From positions 8,018 to 72,017 of the forward strand of contig NZ_JBNPXF010000015.1 in NCBI RefSeq assembly GCF_050433445.1: 64,000 nucleotides of DNA. Reading direction: 5' to 3'. Under the pieces are notes generated by a model, which worked only from the letters and a program-made list of their open reading frames with translations, made no database searches and was not told the DNA's origin. The DNA comes from Kroppenstedtia sanguinis. Its GTDB lineage: Bacteria > Bacillota > Bacilli > Thermoactinomycetales > DSM-45169. How positions within the stretch are numbered: position 1 is the first letter of the stretch; each line of letters begins with the position of its first letter. This document shows, piece after piece, positions 1 to 8,229 of the stretch. The translations under genes were made by a program, and so were the position numbers.

Positions 1-2
1 AG

Positions 3-668
3 GCAGCGGTAGCCGGGGTGCTTGGAAGTGTGGCGCTCACCTCCTTCTTGACGGGGATCACGGAGCCGATTGAATTTCTTTTCATGTTCCTGGCCCCCGT
101 TCTCTATCTGATTCATGCGATATTGATGGGGACGTCCATGGCTTTGATGTATTTGCTGGATGTGAAACACGGTTTTGGATTTTCTGCCGGATTGATCGAT
201 TATGTGGTCAATTTCCATCTTTCCACTAAGGGCTGGCTCATCATTCCAGTCGGTTTGGGTTTTGCCCTGCTTTACTACATCATATTCCGCTTCGCCATCC
301 GCAAATTCAACCTGCCCACTCCGGGAAGGGAAGAGGAGGAAGATGATAAGGGAGAAGCGGAAAGCTCAAAGGATCCGAAGGAAGTGGAAATCTCAAATAA
401 AGCAGATGCTTCCGATGATCTGGAGGTTTTGGCCGGAGAGGTATTAGAGGCCATCGGCGGCAAGGAGAATATTGAGGATTTGGATGCTTGCATCACCCGG
501 CTTCGGATGACCCTGAAAGATGACAGCAAATTGGATCAGAACCGACTGAAGAAATTGGGGGCATCAGGAGTGATCCGTGTGGGAGCAGGAAATTATCAGG
601 CAGTATTCGGCACTCGCTCTGAGTTGCTCAAAGAACGAATTTTGAGTCAAATAGGACGTGAGGGCTGA
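3..668 (+). CDS. PTS sugar transporter EIICB component, glucose/N-acetylglucosamine type (5' end outside window)
   Basis: The frame is open from the window edge, so only the C-terminal part of the protein is present. It starts inside the membrane EIIC domain (TGITEPIEFLF is typical of the glucose/GlcNAc family), followed by two or three further hydrophobic segments. An acidic, lysine-rich linker of about 35 residues follows, then an EIIB domain. The phosphorylated cysteine lies in LDACITRLR (codon 489-491), and the domain ends with the usual GNYQAVFG segment. EIICB proteins import a hexose and phosphorylate it using phosphate passed from HPr through EIIA. Sugar specificity cannot be read from this fragment. 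A strong hairpin terminator follows 40 bp downstream. Confidence 0.9.
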   Translation, partial: AAVAGVLGSVALTSFLTGITEPIEFLFMFLAPVLYLIHAILMGTSMALMYLLDVKHGFGFSAGLIDYVVNFHLSTKGWLIIPVGLGFALLYYIIFRFAIRKFNLPTPGREEEEDDKGEAESSKDPKEVEISNKADASDDLEVLAGEVLEAIGGKENIEDLDACITRLRMTLKDDSKLDQNRLKKLGASGVIRVGAGNYQAVFGTRSELLKERILSQIGREG

Positions 669-705
669 TCGTCGCAGGAATTGTCGAAAATATAAAATGT
701 ATATA

Positions 706-746
706 ATTTCAAAAGGGACCTCTCTCTAGGAGGTCCCTTTTGAAAT
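706..746. terminator. Symmetric hairpin terminator between the PTS gene and abrB
   Basis: A perfect 16-bp inverted repeat (arms 706-721 and 731-746, with AAAAGGGACCT/AGGTCCCTTTT at its heart) has a 9-nt loop. A/T runs on both sides make it usable from either strand, which suits the two converging genes. Confidence 0.85.
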
Positions 747-812
747 GGAGCACCACACCGTATGTTTTGGCAAAATCATCTGTGGGAAGAACGCTTTATA
801 CTAACAGAAATA

Positions 813-1085
813 TCAGGCTTTGACGCCTTCTTCCTCTTTCAGCAGTTCAAACATTTCTTCGATACATTTCTTGCTGACCACCTTGTTTTTATAACGGACG
901 GTCTCATCCACTTCACCTGTAAAAATGCATGCCGGTTCGTATTTTTTCAACACGATTCGTTCGCCGTCGACATAAATCTCCAGGGCGTCTTTTTCTCCGA
1001 TTCCCAGGGTACGTCGCAGTTCGATGGGGATGACGACACGACCTAACTCATCAACTTTGCGGACAATTCCGGTAGATTTGAGCAT
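813..1085 (-). CDS. abrB: Transition-state regulator AbrB
   Basis: This 90-residue protein opens with STGIVRKVDELGRVVIPIEL, the hallmark of the AbrB N-terminal swapped-hairpin DNA-binding domain (residues 1-50). A short C-terminal multimerisation region follows. AbrB represses post-exponential genes during growth and is itself shut off by Spo0A~P at the start of sporulation. The ATG at 1085 is preceded by AGAGGGG on the minus strand. Its promoter region carries a Spo0A-box-like site (separate entry). Its position upstream of metS matches B. subtilis, although nurA and herA lie between them here. The paralogue spoVT in this window shares the same N-terminal fold. Confidence 0.96.
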   Translation of the reverse strand: MLKSTGIVRKVDELGRVVIPIELRRTLGIGEKDALEIYVDGERIVLKKYEPACIFTGEVDETVRYKNKVVSKKCIEEMFELLKEEEGVKA

Positions 1086-1145
1086 TGCGAATTTCCCCTC
1101 TCAGTTTTTAGTCTATATTTGGTCTTGGTCTCGCAACCGTCAAAA

Positions 1146-1198
1146 TTCGACAGTAACGACATCAAAATTATCATACCAGCGATTCCCATAACAGTCAA
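1146..1198 (-). promoter_or_regulatory. abrB promoter with downstream Spo0A-box-like site
   Basis: On the minus strand, TTGACT (1198-1193) and TATGAT (1175-1170) are separated by 17 bp, a good sigma-A promoter. TGTCGAA, the core of the 0A box, lies at 1152-1146, about 20 bp beyond the -10 element. In B. subtilis Spo0A~P represses abrB from boxes placed downstream of its promoters, and the layout here is the same. The function is inferred. Confidence 0.65.
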
Positions 1199-1329
1199 TA
1201 TAACAGACCGCAATGATATAGATTTTTTTTGGAACTTTGTTTTCTGTCAGATCCGGGGGGTTTTAACTGCCCTTTGCCGTTTGCGGGGGAGGCTTTTTCA
1301 AGTAGAATGAGAAAAGAAAGGAATGGCGG

Positions 1330-2331
1330 ATGGATAATATCCGTGTGTATGGATCAGAGGGGGGAGTGGAATTGCTTTTGCTGTCTGAGGTGTTGAAGCA
1401 AAAGCTGGAGGAGACCAACAGGGATCTACGACGGGTGTATCCCCCAGATGTATTCAATCGAGATCAAATTCGAGAACGGTTGCAGTCAATCGGTCACATG
1501 GATCTGGCAGGGCGATGGGATGGAGAGCAGCTAAAAAAGTGGCTGGGCCAGGAGACCCTGGTAGGGGTGGACGGCTCAGTCAATACCACCCCTGGGACCC
1601 ATCCTCATACTCTCTCTGTATTCCAGGCTTTGGCCAAAGGAACCCGAGGAGAGGAAAAATGGTCTGCCGATCTGTATACTCCCTTGTTGGAAAAAGAGGA
1701 GGAAGAGGGGGAGGAAGGTCAACTGGCCCGGGAGGCGAAACACCGGGGCAGATTGTTAGCCGGGTTGGAGATCCAGGTAGCTCTTTATGCTATCCGTAAC
1801 TGGACTCCGCGGGTGGTGATGATGGATGGCTCACTCCTCCATTTTTTGATCGACCATGCCGAAGGGTGGGATGAGTTGGTAGAGGTGGCGGAACAAGCGG
1901 GTGTTTTGTTGGTAGGGGTCACCGAAGAGATCGGCACCAAGAGCTTGGCTCGCGCCTTGTTCCCGGAACAAGGCAATTACTCCGATCGTGAGATTCTGTT
2001 CGGGGTGATGAAACCAGGAGAGGCTTATATTTCCCCTGAGATGGATCCTGCTGGGACCGGTTTGTGGAAAACGGTTCTCTCTCCTGCAAAACACCCGCAA
2101 CCAGTGGGCGTGGATGGTCTATTAAGCCAGTCAGATGCCCGAGAGGATTTGGTTCGACTGGTTCATACGCTCACGCCGGCTCAAGGGCGGGGTATTCCTC
2201 TCTGGCTGGATATCGTCGATCAAGAAGTGAGAGTGACAGATGCTCTGGTACAAGCCATGGTGGAGCAATACATCGATCCGGATCTTCGTCACCGGCTGTT
2301 GGTTCCCAAACGAAGCGACCGGATCTTGTGA
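1330..2331 (+). CDS. nurA: NurA-domain 5'-3' nuclease
   Basis: This 333-residue protein carries a NurA-type RNase H-fold nuclease domain. An acidic residue sits in GVDGSVNTTPGTHP (D81), another in LAGLEIQV (E147), and a third in VVMMDGSLLHF (D166), the spacing expected for the Mn-binding triad. NurA works with the HerA hexameric translocase to process DNA ends in archaea and in some bacteria. The gene is followed directly by herA, with the stop next to the herA ribosome-binding site, so the two form one transcription unit. The ATG follows AAAGGAATGG. B. subtilis lacks this pair at the abrB-metS junction. The role here (repair or antiphage defence) is not settled by sequence. Confidence 0.85.
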   Translation: MDNIRVYGSEGGVELLLLSEVLKQKLEETNRDLRRVYPPDVFNRDQIRERLQSIGHMDLAGRWDGEQLKKWLGQETLVGVDGSVNTTPGTHPHTLSVFQALAKGTRGEEKWSADLYTPLLEKEEEEGEEGQLAREAKHRGRLLAGLEIQVALYAIRNWTPRVVMMDGSLLHFLIDHAEGWDELVEVAEQAGVLLVGVTEEIGTKSLARALFPEQGNYSDREILFGVMKPGEAYISPEMDPAGTGLWKTVLSPAKHPQPVGVDGLLSQSDAREDLVRLVHTLTPAQGRGIPLWLDIVDQEVRVTDALVQAMVEQYIDPDLRHRLLVPKRSDRIL

Positions 2332-2354
2332 TATGGAGAGGAGGACTGGATCCC

Positions 2355-4193
2355 TTGCAAGTGGTGGGCGTGACGACGCAACAGGAAGTCTATGTGGCAT
2401 CCAAAGACCGCAAATTTCGCATCAATGAAATCTTGGTGATCGAGGATGAGAATTTGGGGGACCCCCAGGGAGAAGTGGTGGAGACCCTGTCCTATAATCG
2501 CTTGATCCCCATGGGGTTGGACAAGTCCATCATCGATACAGAAGTGATTCGCTCCTTGGAGCAAATCGGATATGATATCGGATCCGATGAGGTGAATCTG
2601 GCCAAACTGCGGCTGTTTTCCGAGGCCCCCCATCCGGTCCGAACGGGGTGTGCCGTACGGGCGCCGCTGTTTGATGAAGTGCGCCACCTATTGGTGAAGA
2701 CCACTCCCGATCAAGGCTTGGTGTTGGGGGAGATCCGGGGGACGGAATCCTTGGGCGAAAGCGTGGACGATGACCTGCGGGACCGTGTGTATCTGTTGGA
2801 GGAAGGAGGTCTTCGTCCCCAAAGGGGGGTTCCTTTCCTCTTTGATATTCAATCGATGCAGCAATATCCCCATATCGGGGTCTTCGGAGGTTCTGGTTCG
2901 GGGAAATCCTTCGGGCTGCGGGTTGTGCTAGAGGAAATGATGAAGCTGGCGATTCCCACCCTAGTGTTCGATCCTCATTTTGAAATGCAATTCGGGGACA
3001 TCGCCTCTGACTTTGCAGAGAGGGCACCTTCCTTTGGAGAGCGGTGGCGGGCGGTGCAAGTGGGAAAGGAGGTGGGGATTCGTTTTACCGATCTGAATAC
3101 CCGGGATGTGGTGAGTCTGGTCGGGGCCGCCGGTGGACACCTGTCGGAATCGATGGTCAACGTGGTGCAAAGCTTGCACCGGCGTCGAGATGATTTCACT
3201 ACCTTCAGTGATCGGCTCAACAATGTGGCCCAAGCGATTGAAGAGGGGGCTCAGGGATTGAACCGGCGGCTTCGGGAGGAGGATTTAACCCCGACAGATG
3301 TAGAGCGAACCAAAGACCTCCTCGACTTGCATCAACAGTATGGAAGCCTCCCTCTGGCCTCCCTGAAGGGGGTTCAGTGGCGTCTTAACCGTTTGGAGAA
3401 GGCGGGTCTGTTTCAGAAGGATATTCATCCCATCGAGGAAGGGCTGGAGCAGGGACGACTGGTTGTCGTCCAAGGAGATTCCTGGATATTGCAAGTGTTC
3501 TCCACCTATGTGATCGGATCTCTCTATCGGAAGCGGAGGGAGTACAAAGATGCCCGGATGAATGGAGAGGAGGGAACCTTTTTCCCGCCTTTTGTTATTG
3601 TGACCGACGAAGCTCACAATTTTGCCCCCAAAGGGGTGGATTCTCCTCCCAAAGCGGTTTTGAAAGAGATTGCACAGGAAGGGCGGAAATACGGTGCATT
3701 TCTGATCTTGGCCACACAGCGGCCCACCCTCTTGGATGAAACGATCACTGCCCAGCTCAACACCAAGTTTGTCTTTCGTACTGTCAGAGGAACGGATATC
3801 GCCACCTTGCGAGAAGAGACAGATCTGACTGCTGAGGAGGGAAAACGTCTCCCTTATTTGCGGTCCGGGGATGCGTTCATCTCTTCCGCTGTTTTTGGCC
3901 GGACGGTCTTTGTCCGAATTCGGGCGGCTTATACCCGCAGTCCTCATGTGACCAATCCCTTTGACGAATTAAAACAGGTCCATGCAGAGCGGGAAGAGCG
4001 CATTCTCGATACGATTGAGGATCGCTTGCCCTTCTTCGACACCGATTTGGTGGAGACGGTGGGGCTGATCAACCGGGAGTGCGGTCTCGATTGGGGTGTG
4101 AATCGATTGAAGCAAGAACTGAACGATTTGGTGGAAGCCGGCCGGATTCGGAAGCGGGAGTCCCCTTTGGCCACTTGTTATGACAGAATCTGA
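2355..4193 (+). CDS. herA: HerA-like hexameric DNA translocase/ATPase
   Basis: The protein (about 612 residues) begins with a beta-rich HAS-barrel-like region (QVVGVTTQQEVYVASKD). The FtsK/HerA ATPase core follows, with Walker A GGSGSGKS near residue 180 and Walker B VIVTDEAHNF near residue 415. ATQRPTLLDE and KFVFRTV lie further on, typical of HerA sensor and arginine-finger segments. HerA hexamers pump DNA and recruit NurA, encoded just upstream. I chose the TTG at 2355 because AGGAGG ends 10 nt before it and the HAS barrel starts there. A GTG at 2328 overlapping the nurA stop is the alternative. The C-terminus has a winged-helix-like tail. Confidence 0.88.
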   Translation: MQVVGVTTQQEVYVASKDRKFRINEILVIEDENLGDPQGEVVETLSYNRLIPMGLDKSIIDTEVIRSLEQIGYDIGSDEVNLAKLRLFSEAPHPVRTGCAVRAPLFDEVRHLLVKTTPDQGLVLGEIRGTESLGESVDDDLRDRVYLLEEGGLRPQRGVPFLFDIQSMQQYPHIGVFGGSGSGKSFGLRVVLEEMMKLAIPTLVFDPHFEMQFGDIASDFAERAPSFGERWRAVQVGKEVGIRFTDLNTRDVVSLVGAAGGHLSESMVNVVQSLHRRRDDFTTFSDRLNNVAQAIEEGAQGLNRRLREEDLTPTDVERTKDLLDLHQQYGSLPLASLKGVQWRLNRLEKAGLFQKDIHPIEEGLEQGRLVVVQGDSWILQVFSTYVIGSLYRKRREYKDARMNGEEGTFFPPFVIVTDEAHNFAPKGVDSPPKAVLKEIAQEGRKYGAFLILATQRPTLLDETITAQLNTKFVFRTVRGTDIATLREETDLTAEEGKRLPYLRSGDAFISSAVFGRTVFVRIRAAYTRSPHVTNPFDELKQVHAEREERILDTIEDRLPFFDTDLVETVGLINRECGLDWGVNRLKQELNDLVEAGRIRKRESPLATCYDRI

Positions 4194-4220
4194 AGTGAGG
4201 GTGGAGGCTTTGGATTTCTA

Positions 4221-4250
4221 TTGATCAAATGTCCCCGATTTGTCTATAAT
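4221..4250 (+). promoter_or_regulatory. Sigma-A promoter for the metS leader
   Basis: TTGATC (4221-4226) and TATAAT (4245-4250) are 18 bp apart and lie just ahead of the T-box leader. Confidence 0.7.
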
Positions 4251-4261
4251 GGATATTAAAT

Positions 4262-4534
4262 CTGAATTCAAACATTCGCAGACGGGGAAGAGTAACCCGT
4301 AAGCACTCATGACAGAGAGCCGGGACAGGTGAAAGCCGGTATGGGAGCGAAGGGTGAAGATGGCCCCTGAGAACTTGTCCCCAAGCCTCAACCGGGTGTG
4401 TAAGGACGAGTGTATCCGGCATTAACGGACCAGTGTGATCACTGATGGAGGGCGCCTGCCGCGAGGGGGTGCCAAATGTTGGGTGGTAACGCGTGAGGAA
4501 AACCTCTCGCCCCATAACGGGTGGAGGTTTTTTA
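4262..4534 (+). ncRNA. T-box riboswitch leader, Met-specific
   Basis: The leader shows the T-box landmarks in order: GACAGAGAGCC of the stem I AG-bulge region, then GTGAAGATGGCCCCTGAG with an AUG specifier codon at 4360-4362. Next come TGGGTGGTAACGCG (4480-4493) and a terminator with arms AACCTC/GAGGTT (4501-4529) and a T-run. The UGGU of the T-box sequence can pair with the ACCA end of tRNA-Met (discriminator A), as in both CAT tRNAs of this window. Uncharged tRNA-Met should stabilise the antiterminator and allow metS transcription. The T-box differs from the common GGTACCGCG by one base (GGTAACGCG). Confidence 0.93.
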
Positions 4535-4542
4535 ATTTGTAT

Positions 4543-4744
4543 CAGGGCTGTTGATTAACCATCAAGTGGATGATGGGAACGAAACGACCCTTTCGCTCTT
4601 CCCCTTGCCCCATCCCAAAATATTGTTTGAGGGGACGGGGAGGGTGAGACGGCTACGATCTCTTGCCAAGAGCGCAAAGGCTCTTCACCGTCCCACCATC
4701 CCGGCCTGATTTCCTGCCTAAAATGTGGCTAATCAACACGCCTC
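4543..4744 (+). mobile_element. MITE-like element, copy A (core type 1)
   Basis: The 202-bp element begins CAGGGCTGTTGATTAACC and ends GGCTAATCAACACGCCTC, imperfect terminal inverted repeats. It is flanked by a perfect 9-bp duplication, AATTTGTAT (4534-4542 and 4745-4753), which marks a transposition target. There is no transposase gene, so it must be mobilised in trans. The core includes GAAACGACCCTTTCGCTCTT and is shared, in reverse, with copies B and E. It lies after the T-box terminator and 30 bp before the metS ATG, so it is part of every full-length metS transcript. Confidence 0.9.
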
Positions 4745-4773
4745 AATTTGTATATCAAGGGAGTGATTCTTCA

Positions 4774-6756
4774 ATGAGCCAGCCTTCTTTTTACATTACG
4801 ACCCCGATTTATTACCCCAATGACAAATTGCACATCGGACATGCCTATACGACGGTGGCGGGGGATGCTATGGCCCGTTACAAAAGGTTGAGAGGCTATG
4901 ATGTCCTCTATCTGACCGGAACGGATGAGCACGGCCAGAAAATTGAGCGTCGGGCGAAGGAGCAGGGGATGGACCCTCAGGAATTTGTAGATGGAATCGT
5001 CCAGGACATCCGCAAATTGTGGGATGCCTTGGAGATCTCCTACGACGATTTTATCCGGACGACTCAGGATCGGCATAAAAAAGTGGCTCAACAGCTGTTT
5101 CAGCGCCTATTGGATCAGGGGGATATCTATTTGGATGAGTACGAGGGTTGGTACTGCACCCCCTGTGAATCCTTCTGGACGGAGCGTCAGCTGGTGGACG
5201 GAAAATGCCCCGATTGTCATCGTCCCGTAGAAAAGGTTCGGGAGCAATCCTACTTTTTCCGATTGGGCAAATATGCGGATCGCCTTCTCCAGTATTACGA
5301 GGAGAATCCGGAATTTATCCAGCCGGAATCCCGGAAAAACGAGATGATCCAAAACTTCATCAAACCTGGGCTTGAAGATCTGGCTGTTTCCCGAACGACC
5401 TTTGATTGGGGGATTCCGGTGCCGGGCCATCCCGAACATGTGATGTATGTTTGGATCGATGCTCTGACCAATTACATCTCGGCTCTGGGTTACGGAACGG
5501 AGGAGGATTCCAAATACCAAACCTATTGGCCTGCCGATGTCCACTTGGTGGGCAAAGATATTATCCGCTTCCATACGGTGATCTGGCCCATTCTACTAAT
5601 GGCTCTGGATCTGCCGCTTCCCAAAAAAGTGTTCGGACATGGATTCTTCCAGATGAAGGACGGAAAAATGTCCAAATCCAAGGGAAATGTGGTGGACCCG
5701 CTTCCCCTCATCGACCGCTATGGGCTGGATGTATTGCGTTATTATCTGCTGCGAGAGGTTCCCTTCGGTTCTGATGGCGTCTTTACACCGGAAGGCTTTA
5801 TCGAACGGGTCAACGCCGATCTGGCCAATGATCTGGGAAATCTGTTGCACCGCACCCTCACGATGGTGCAAAAGTACTCTGATGGAGTGGTGCCTTCGCG
5901 CCAGGCAGAGTCGACCCAGGAGGATAAAAAACTGGAACAATTGGCCCAAACAACGGTGCAGAAGGTGGAAGCAGCCATGGAAAAACTGCAGTTCTCCGTG
6001 GCGATGATGGCGATCTGGGAACTGGTTCATGGAATCAACCGTTACCTGGAGGAGACCATGCCTTGGGAATTGGCTAAGGATCCTGCCAATCAACCCCGGT
6101 TGGAATCGGTTCTGTATCATGGGGTGGAGGGCTTGCGCATGGCAAGTATTCTCATCCAACCTTTTCTGGTGCAGACACCGGCCCGGATGTGGGAGCAACT
6201 GGGGATCTCTGCCGGTGAGTTTACTTCCTGGGACAGCCTGTACCGCTTCGGATCCTTCCCAGCCGGTACCCACATCAATAAACAGAAACCTCTCTTTCCT
6301 CGACTCGATGTGGAAGAAGAGGCCAAGGAGATTGTGCGGATGATGGGGGGAGTCCCTGTAAATACTGTTAACGATGGAAATGAAGAACCTCCCGCTCAGA
6401 AAAGGAAAGAAAGGAAACAAGCCGAGGAGTCGTCTGTGATTTCCATTGAGGATTTCAATCAAGTCGACCTCCGGGTGGCGCAAGTCCGGAGTGCGGAGAA
6501 GATCCAGGGTGCCGATCGACTTTTAAAACTGCAATTGGATCTCGGTACCGAAACCCGTCAAGTGGTGGCTGGAGTGGCCCAGCACTATGAACCGCAAGAA
6601 CTGGAAGGGAAGAAGGTAATCATCGTTGCCAACCTGAAGCCAGTCAAGCTTCGGGGAGAGCTCTCTCAAGGCATGGTGCTAGCCGCCAAGGAGGGGGATC
6701 ATCTCGTATTGTCCACGGTATCCGGTGACATTCCCAATGGGACCCGGGTGAAATGA
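4774..6756 (+). CDS. metS: Methionyl-tRNA synthetase
   Basis: This 660-residue class I synthetase charges tRNA-Met. The HIGH motif is at residues 20-23. A zinc-knuckle-like insertion CTPCESF...CPDCHRP follows near residues 127-150. KMSKS is at residues 298-302. A C-terminal tRNA-binding (EMAP/Trbp111-like) domain runs from about residue 556 (FNQVDLRVAQVRSAEKIQGA) to the end and usually dimerises. The ATG at 4774 is chosen because AAGGGAG precedes it and the catalytic fold begins at once. The longer open frame upstream is mobile element A. It is controlled by the T-box upstream. A terminator follows at once, so metS is transcribed alone. Confidence 0.98.
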   Translation: MSQPSFYITTPIYYPNDKLHIGHAYTTVAGDAMARYKRLRGYDVLYLTGTDEHGQKIERRAKEQGMDPQEFVDGIVQDIRKLWDALEISYDDFIRTTQDRHKKVAQQLFQRLLDQGDIYLDEYEGWYCTPCESFWTERQLVDGKCPDCHRPVEKVREQSYFFRLGKYADRLLQYYEENPEFIQPESRKNEMIQNFIKPGLEDLAVSRTTFDWGIPVPGHPEHVMYVWIDALTNYISALGYGTEEDSKYQTYWPADVHLVGKDIIRFHTVIWPILLMALDLPLPKKVFGHGFFQMKDGKMSKSKGNVVDPLPLIDRYGLDVLRYYLLREVPFGSDGVFTPEGFIERVNADLANDLGNLLHRTLTMVQKYSDGVVPSRQAESTQEDKKLEQLAQTTVQKVEAAMEKLQFSVAMMAIWELVHGINRYLEETMPWELAKDPANQPRLESVLYHGVEGLRMASILIQPFLVQTPARMWEQLGISAGEFTSWDSLYRFGSFPAGTHINKQKPLFPRLDVEEEAKEIVRMMGGVPVNTVNDGNEEPPAQKRKERKQAEESSVISIEDFNQVDLRVAQVRSAEKIQGADRLLKLQLDLGTETRQVVAGVAQHYEPQELEGKKVIIVANLKPVKLRGELSQGMVLAAKEGDHLVLSTVSGDIPNGTRVK

Positions 6757-6763
6757 TGTACCA

Positions 6764-6793
6764 CCCCGCCGAGCTTCCGGCGGGGATCTTTTT
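6764..6793 (+). terminator. metS terminator
   Basis: Arms CCCCGCCG and CGGCGGGG (6764-6771, 6778-6785) close a 6-nt loop and are followed by ATCTTTTT. Confidence 0.9.
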
Positions 6794-6883
6794 CTTCTTA
6801 ATGGGGATTCTGTGACACAAATTTCCGAGAGCTGGGAGATGTCGGCAGGTACTGGATTGCCGGGAGTCGAAGAAAAGAGAGAT

Positions 6884-7067
6884 CAGGCGTGTTGACTATC
6901 CATATTTTGGGTGAAAAATAAGGTTGGGGTGGTGGGACGGTGAAGAGCCTTTGCGCTCTTGGCAAGAGATCGGAGCCGTCCCACCACCCTCGTCCCCTCA
7001 AGCATTTACGATGGGGGTAAGGGGAGGAGCGAAAGGGTCGTCGCTTTATGGTTAATCAACAGCCCTG
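6884..7067 (-). mobile_element. MITE-like element, copy B (core type 1, inverted)
   Basis: The 184-bp element runs from CAGGCGTGTTGACTATCC to GGTTAATCAACAGCCCTG and is the reverse complement of copy A in both ends and core. A perfect 9-bp duplication, AAGAGAGAT, flanks it (6875-6883 and 7068-7076). With copy A it brackets metS in inverted orientation. It fills most of the 347-bp gap between metS and the signal peptidase gene. Confidence 0.9.
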
Positions 7068-7103
7068 AAGAGAGATCTATAAGAGAGTTTGGAGGGGGTC
7101 GGG

Positions 7104-7655
7104 TTGGGAAAGAAAGCGAGAAAAGCGGTCAATGAATGGTTGACTGCGATCTTGGTAGCAGCGATCTTGATGCTCGTGGTCCGGGTGTTCCTGTTTGCCC
7201 CTTATGAGGTACATGGGGAATCGATGTATCCTACCTTCAAAGGGGAAGAACTGTTAATCGTCAATATGTGGATTTATCACGTGTCCGAACCGGAATATGG
7301 AGATATTGTGGTTTTTCACACCGATGAGAATCGGGATTTTATCAAACGGGTCGTCGGAAAACCGGGGGATCGCATCACCTTGGAAGGGGGGCGGGTGATT
7401 CGAAACGGCAAACCCCTGACAGAACCATATATTCCCAAGGACTCCTTTGCAGGTCCGCAAGTCAAGAGTCGGATGCCGGAGACGGTCGTTCCAAAGGGGC
7501 ATCTGTTCGTTCTGGGGGATAATCGGCCTAACAGCCGGGACAGCCGAGACCTTGGGGCGATCAAAGTCTCGGAAGTGGTGGGGCGAGCGGATATAAAAGT
7601 GAAGCCTTTGAATGATTTCAAGCTCCTATTCGCTGATCCACAAAACAGCTTGTGA
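7104..7655 (+). CDS. lepB: Signal peptidase I
   Basis: This 183-residue protein has one N-terminal membrane segment (about residues 14-32) and the S26 peptidase motifs. The catalytic serine is in HGESMYPT (S40), the lysine in FIKRVVGKPGD (K81), and the C-terminal box is GDNRPNSRDSRDLG. It cleaves signal peptides from Sec- and Tat-exported proteins at the outer membrane face. I chose the TTG at 7104, 6 nt after GGAGGGGG. It lies between mobile elements B and C, so its present upstream region dates from after the insertion of B. A second, shorter signal peptidase is encoded at 56949. Confidence 0.95.
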   Translation: MGKKARKAVNEWLTAILVAAILMLVVRVFLFAPYEVHGESMYPTFKGEELLIVNMWIYHVSEPEYGDIVVFHTDENRDFIKRVVGKPGDRITLEGGRVIRNGKPLTEPYIPKDSFAGPQVKSRMPETVVPKGHLFVLGDNRPNSRDSRDLGAIKVSEVVGRADIKVKPLNDFKLLFADPQNSL

Positions 7656-7667
7656 TAAAGTGGTTAT

Positions 7668-8185
7668 AGGGAGAGTTGTCGATAAACCAGAAAATGGGTG
7701 GTGGAAGGGAGTCGTGTGCTGCCCAAACGATCCCTGGAATAGAGGTAGCGCCCAGGCACTACAATCCAAAGGAGCTGAAGCTCTAGATTAAGGAAGCACC
7801 TAGGCACTACAATCCAAAGGAGCTGAAGCTCTAGATTAAGGAAGCACCTAGGCACTACAATCCAAAGGAGCTGAAGCCCTGGAATAAAGGTAGCCATCCG
7901 ACCCGGCGGAGAGTCTTACAAGAGGGTGCCTGAAGTGTTGTGAAAAAACCCTTGACAGGGAGGGTGGGGTTTCACATGGAGGGATTTTGGATCATCAGAA
8001 ATTTGATGCCGGAATGTGAAACCTCATCCCGAAAACGCGGGTACCACAACGTTTCTAGGGACAACATTCATTTTGTGTTGCTTCCCTCCTGCCCGCCAAT
8101 GGTCCGAATTGGAGCGGCATGTCTTCACTTCCTTGTAGGAGGGCACAATCTCCCCACCCTAAAATAGGGCTAATCAACAGGCCTG
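7668..8185 (+). mobile_element. Degenerate MITE-like element, copy C (core type 2)
   Basis: The stretch from lepB to tatD ends with GGCTAATCAACAGGCCTG, a clear family terminus. It starts near 7668 with a decayed counterpart (GAGTTGTCGATAAACC). No 9-bp duplication is visible, so this is an older or rearranged copy. The core shares GTGTGCTGCC, GCTGAAGCCCTG and AACATTCAT with copy D but not with A, B or E. It contains a 48-bp tandem repeat and an inverted repeat (GTGGGGTTTCACAT near 7962, ATGTGAAACCTCATCC near 8014). Short open frames here have no recognisable coding signal. Confidence 0.7.
7754..7897 (+). repeat. 48-bp tandem repeat, three copies
   Basis: Units begin at AGGCACTACAATCC at 7754, 7802 and 7850. 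The first two are identical and the third diverges after GAGCTGAAG. Each unit includes GGAGCTGAAGCTC, able to form a small hairpin. Sequence resembling the third unit's end (CCCTGGAATA...AGGTAGC) also lies before the first, so the expansion arose inside element C. Confidence 0.9.
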
Positions 8186-8229
8186 ACCATATACAACGAT
8201 TTCCGTACAAAAGAGACAGGAGGGAGACC

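Noticed and set aside
4225..4515. Minus-strand 96-codon open frame over the metS leader
   Set aside because: The stretch is fully explained by the T-box RNA on the plus strand.
7754..7897. Possible CRISPR array in the 48-bp repeats
   Set aside because: The units are contiguous with no unique spacers, there are only three, and no cas gene is near.
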